Source: Methanoregula sp.
Lineage (GTDB): Archaea > Halobacteriota > Methanomicrobia > Methanomicrobiales > Methanospirillaceae
Direction of reading: 5' to 3'
NCBI GenBank assembly: GCA_026625165.1
Contig: CP112999.1
Coordinates: forward strand, 62,001-126,000
DNA length: 64,000 bases
The stretch's first letter is position 1, and every line of letters starts with the position of its first letter. Positions 61,475 to 64,000 of the stretch are shown one piece after another. Under the pieces are notes generated by a model. The model did no database searches, was not told the origin of the DNA, and was given only the letters and a program-made list of their open reading frames with translations. A program made the position numbers and the translations under genes.

Positions 61475-61700
61475 AGAGATCCTCCGATATTCCTGTACCG
61501 ATAGTTTGTATAAAATCATTCAAATAGGTATCGGGTACCTGTGCAGAATTTATTTCACCCATGGGATGATTTAATCGGACTTTTCACCAATCCGTCATGT
61601 TTCCTGCTTATTTTTCACAAAATGCGGTGAAACGATACCTTAAGCCGGGCAGATAGATTACACCGGTCAAGAGGTATGAAAAAAAGAACGCAAAAATGGA

Positions 61701-62642
61701 TCAGGATGCAAAACTTGACCCAAGCGTAAACTGTACATTGCTTGTTGCTGTCCGGGGGATATCATTTACAGTCATTGTGTAGTACCCTGCGGGCATGGAA
61801 GAATCAAATGTGTAGGTATAACTCCAGGTCTTGTCAGCCGTTACTGAAGGGGAACTTATTTCCACGCCAGAGGAAAACCGATCAGGGCCCGCCAGTATCA
61901 ATAACACCGTTTTTGCGCCGGTGGTGCACCTGCCGGAAAATGTTATCGTATCCCCTTTTGAAGCAAAAAACCTGTTCGCAGAAATGGTCACTTCCCCTCC
62001 CCCGGTAACCGAAAACTCAACCCGGCCTGAAGACACTTTTTCGGGATCATCAACCACCATGGTATACGAGCCCGACTGGACAGAATAACCCGGGTTCCAC
62101 TTATAGCTCCACGAACCGACAGCGTTGGTTTTCGGCTGGTCAAGGAGGACCCCCTTTGCATAATACCCGGGTCCATACAGCGTTAAGAGAACATTGCTGC
62201 CGGCGGGGCCAGTACCTGAAAAGGAAATTGAGTCGCCGATAACCATTGCCTCTCTGTTTGCAGTGATAGTAACCCCGGCCTGTAACGGCGGCCGGGGCGT
62301 CTGTTGGGAAATATCAGAGGGGGTTTCAATGTTCTGCTGTGCAGCTGGCTTTAACAGGGCATTAAACTGGTAGATCCCTGAAGATACCGCAACATCAGTT
62401 GACCAGCTCTGGTATCCTTTTAACCGGAGTTCGATATTATACATTCCCGGGTTCAGGTCCGGAATCGTGCATGGGGTACTTCCACGGAACTGGTTGTCCA
62501 GGTACACTTCGGCACCCGAAGGTTTTGATGTGAGATTTAGGGTGCCTTTTCCTGAATTTTGGTCTGATGATATGCAGCCCGACAATACAACGCAAAAAAA
62601 TATGACGATAAGGACAATCAGAAGATGATTTTTAAATCTCAT
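61701..62642 (-). CDS. PEGA-domain lipoprotein
   Basis: 313 residues from ATG 62642 (MRFKNHLLIV). Signal peptide with lipobox LSGC. A PEGA domain (about 33-95: GTLNLTSKPSGAEVYLDNQFRG and GMYNIELRLKGYQSW) and two immunoglobulin-like repeats with the same order (GDSISFSGTGPAGSNVLLTLYGPG and GDTITFSGRCTTGAKTVLLILAGPD) follow. Surface-attached; probably binds or structures the envelope. Common in Methanomicrobiales. Confidence 0.88.
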   Translation of the reverse strand: MRFKNHLLIVLIVIFFCVVLSGCISSDQNSGKGTLNLTSKPSGAEVYLDNQFRGSTPCTIPDLNPGMYNIELRLKGYQSWSTDVAVSSGIYQFNALLKPAAQQNIETPSDISQQTPRPPLQAGVTITANREAMVIGDSISFSGTGPAGSNVLLTLYGPGYYAKGVLLDQPKTNAVGSWSYKWNPGYSVQSGSYTMVVDDPEKVSSGRVEFSVTGGGEVTISANRFFASKGDTITFSGRCTTGAKTVLLILAGPDRFSSGVEISSPSVTADKTWSYTYTFDSSMPAGYYTMTVNDIPRTATSNVQFTLGSSFAS

Positions 62643-62709
62643 GTTTCCCACGATAACCGTTATTGCGCAGGATTATATAGGTTTCCAAAACCGGTGGGGG
62701 GCAGGGAGA

Positions 62710-63609
62710 TCATGCTCCGGCAAGCCGGAGAATTTCCCGTGCAAGGGCGATGCTTTTCTCCTCACCGGTCATCAGCGTGTCGAACCTTACAGAGCCCTCC
62801 ACATATACCGGGTCCAGGGTATCCTGGATAAAAACGTCAGCCAGGTCTTTGTAGCAGGAGAACGTGCCCTGCGATGACGGTTCAAGACCACGTGCCTGCA
62901 TCAGTGCCGCTGCCGGGCCGCTCACGGGAGCATTTCCGATAAACGGGCTGACCGCGATCACGTATTTGTCCCGTAGTCCCGGACAAATCCCCTCGCACTC
63001 TAATATTGGCAGGATGCTTGTGATCGGATTGCTCGGGCCGATGACAACAGTATCGCTTGCCTCAATGGCAGCGAGCACTTCTTCGGTGGCAACCGGCGGT
63101 TCTGTATAGCTTCGCACAACCTCGCGGATCTCAAGCGCACCTTTTGCACGGACCCAGTACTCCTGGAAATGGACCAGCCCGATATCCGTCCGTACCTGGG
63201 TTGTCACATCACTATCGGTCATAGGGAGCACGTTTTCCCGCACACCCAACCGGTCACAAAGCACCCTGGTGGCGTTTGTCAGCCGCATCCCGTTCCTGAG
63301 CATCTCCCCGCGTGCGATATGCACGGCACGGTCATTGTCCCCGATCCTGATGAATTCGTCAATACCGAGGTGCTGTATTTCATTATGCGTTGTAAATGAA
63401 TCGTTCCGGATACCCCACCATGTGTCGGTATTCAGGATTCCGGCAAAGAGGTACATGACCGTGTCTAGATCCGGTGAGATGTGGTTGCCGGAGATCCAGA
63501 TATCCTCGGCAGTATTCACGACAACCGAAATCTCGTGACGGTCGATCACCCGCTGCATGCCGCGGAGCAGCTTGGGTGTCCCCGTGCCGCCCGACAGAAA
63601 CGTGATCAT
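62710..63609 (-). CDS. cofD: 2-phospho-L-lactate transferase (F420 biosynthesis)
   Basis: 299 residues from ATG 63609 ([18 protein letters not shown]). CofD signatures: the GGTGTPKLL loop, [22 protein letters not shown], and [15 protein letters not shown] with the phosphate-binding residues. It joins the lactyl phosphate unit to the deazaflavin FO to make F420-0, the hydride carrier of methanogenesis. Divergent from the HD-domain gene. Confidence 0.96.
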   Translation of the reverse strand: MITFLSGGTGTPKLLRGMQRVIDRHEISVVVNTAEDIWISGNHISPDLDTVMYLFAGILNTDTWWGIRNDSFTTHNEIQHLGIDEFIRIGDNDRAVHIARGEMLRNGMRLTNATRVLCDRLGVRENVLPMTDSDVTTQVRTDIGLVHFQEYWVRAKGALEIREVVRSYTEPPVATEEVLAAIEASDTVVIGPSNPITSILPILECEGICPGLRDKYVIAVSPFIGNAPVSGPAAALMQARGLEPSSQGTFSCYKDLADVFIQDTLDPVYVEGSVRFDTLMTGEEKSIALAREILRLAGA

Positions 63610-63657
63610 CACTCAATAGTTTTATCCCATGTATATGAAGATTCTTTTAGTGATTCC

Positions 63658-64000
63658 TTGAAGATCATAAAAGACCCGGTCCATGGGTATATCGAACTGG
63701 ATGATTTTGCCCGCGAGCTCCTTGACTCACCGGCGCTGCAGCGTTTGCGGTACATCCGCCAGCTGGGTTTTTCCTACCTGGTATATCCCGGCGCAAACCA
63801 TACCCGGTTTGAACATTCGCTGGGGACGATGTACCTTTCCGATATTGCCGCACAAAAGTTCGGGCTCCCGGATGCTGAACGGATGCTTGTTGCGGCTGCC
63901 GCCCTCCTTCATGATATCGGGCATGGCCCTTTCTCCCATGCCAGCGAACCCCTGCTGGAGGAATACCTGCACCGGACCCATGATGAAATCGGATTGTATG
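63658..64000 (+). CDS. HD-domain phosphohydrolase, 5' part
   Basis: The frame is open from TTG 63658 (LKIIKDPVHGYIELDD) to the window end, 114 residues seen. HD motifs: RFEHSLGTMYLS (first His) and AALLHDIGHGPFSH (His-Asp). The start KDPVHGYIEL is typical of dNTPase/SAMHD1-like HD proteins. No ATG is in frame nearby and no ribosome binding site is present. TATAT at 63631-63636 lies about 25 bp upstream, so a leaderless TTG start is likely. The C-terminus lies outside. Confidence 0.88.
   Translation, partial: MKIIKDPVHGYIELDDFARELLDSPALQRLRYIRQLGFSYLVYPGANHTRFEHSLGTMYLSDIAAQKFGLPDAERMLVAAAALLHDIGHGPFSHASEPLLEEYLHRTHDEIGLY

Overview
This is 64 kb of chromosome from a hydrogenotrophic methanogen. 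The eight-gene methyl-coenzyme M reductase activation/marker cluster, coenzyme F420 enzyme CofD, RadB, a CDC48-type AAA ATPase, archaeal AspS and LarC make it archaeal and methanogenic. The gene content, with many PAS sensor proteins, PEGA and beta-propeller lipoproteins and a form III RuBisCO operon, fits the order Methanomicrobiales, probably a Methanoregula-like organism. That placement is inference from gene families, not a database match.

Left accessory region, 1 to about 21 kb. The first 3.8 kb is visibly A+T-rich and carries three unrecognised genes interleaved with three decayed copies of the 3' end of a type I restriction specificity gene (hsdS). A Panacea-domain/MazF-like toxin-antitoxin pair, an orphan hsdM, an Xre-ImmA/IrrE plus PIN pair and a CARF-HTH regulator with a perfect inverted-repeat operator candidate follow. 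Next come a row of small unknown genes ending in a broken von Willebrand gene, a truncated RNase J-like gene and an MNT/HEPN pair whose HEPN member has an in-frame stop. The most interesting locus is an overlapping four-gene operon at 13.9-17.6 kb: RNase J-like beta-CASP nuclease, a single-domain CARF sensor, a PIN RNase and a HAD hydrolase. It looks like a nucleotide-signal-controlled RNA-degrading system with no CRISPR-Cas genes near it. A 198-bp direct repeat, a small two-gene operon, a second MazF-like pair and an unusual Cys-rich/antitoxin fusion close the region.

Core region, 21 to 50 kb. The minus-strand operon atwA-mmp3-mmp6-mmp5-mmp15-mmp17-mmp7-CMD (28437 to 21140) serves Mcr activation. 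Beside it are a P-type-ATPase-like HAD protein and the plus-strand operon ribose-1,5-bisphosphate isomerase/RuBisCO/dapF. Then come three PAS sensor genes (one with an internal deletion), radB-larC, the CDC48 ATPase with a probable leaderless promoter, a TauE transporter, an SGNH-like secreted protein, a KaiC-like protein without a P-loop lysine, a methionine synthase and aspS.

Right region, 50 to 64 kb. A complete IS5-type insertion sequence with an 8-bp target duplication lies beside a truncated membrane sensor. The rest is a secreted beta-propeller protein, HdeD-like, MASE1-like and TMEM175-like membrane proteins, an HPPD-like VOC protein that is surprising in a strict anaerobe, an iron-sulfur flavoprotein, threonine dehydratase, a HEAT-repeat protein, a PEGA lipoprotein, cofD and the start of an HD phosphohydrolase. 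No rRNA, tRNA or CRISPR array was recognised.
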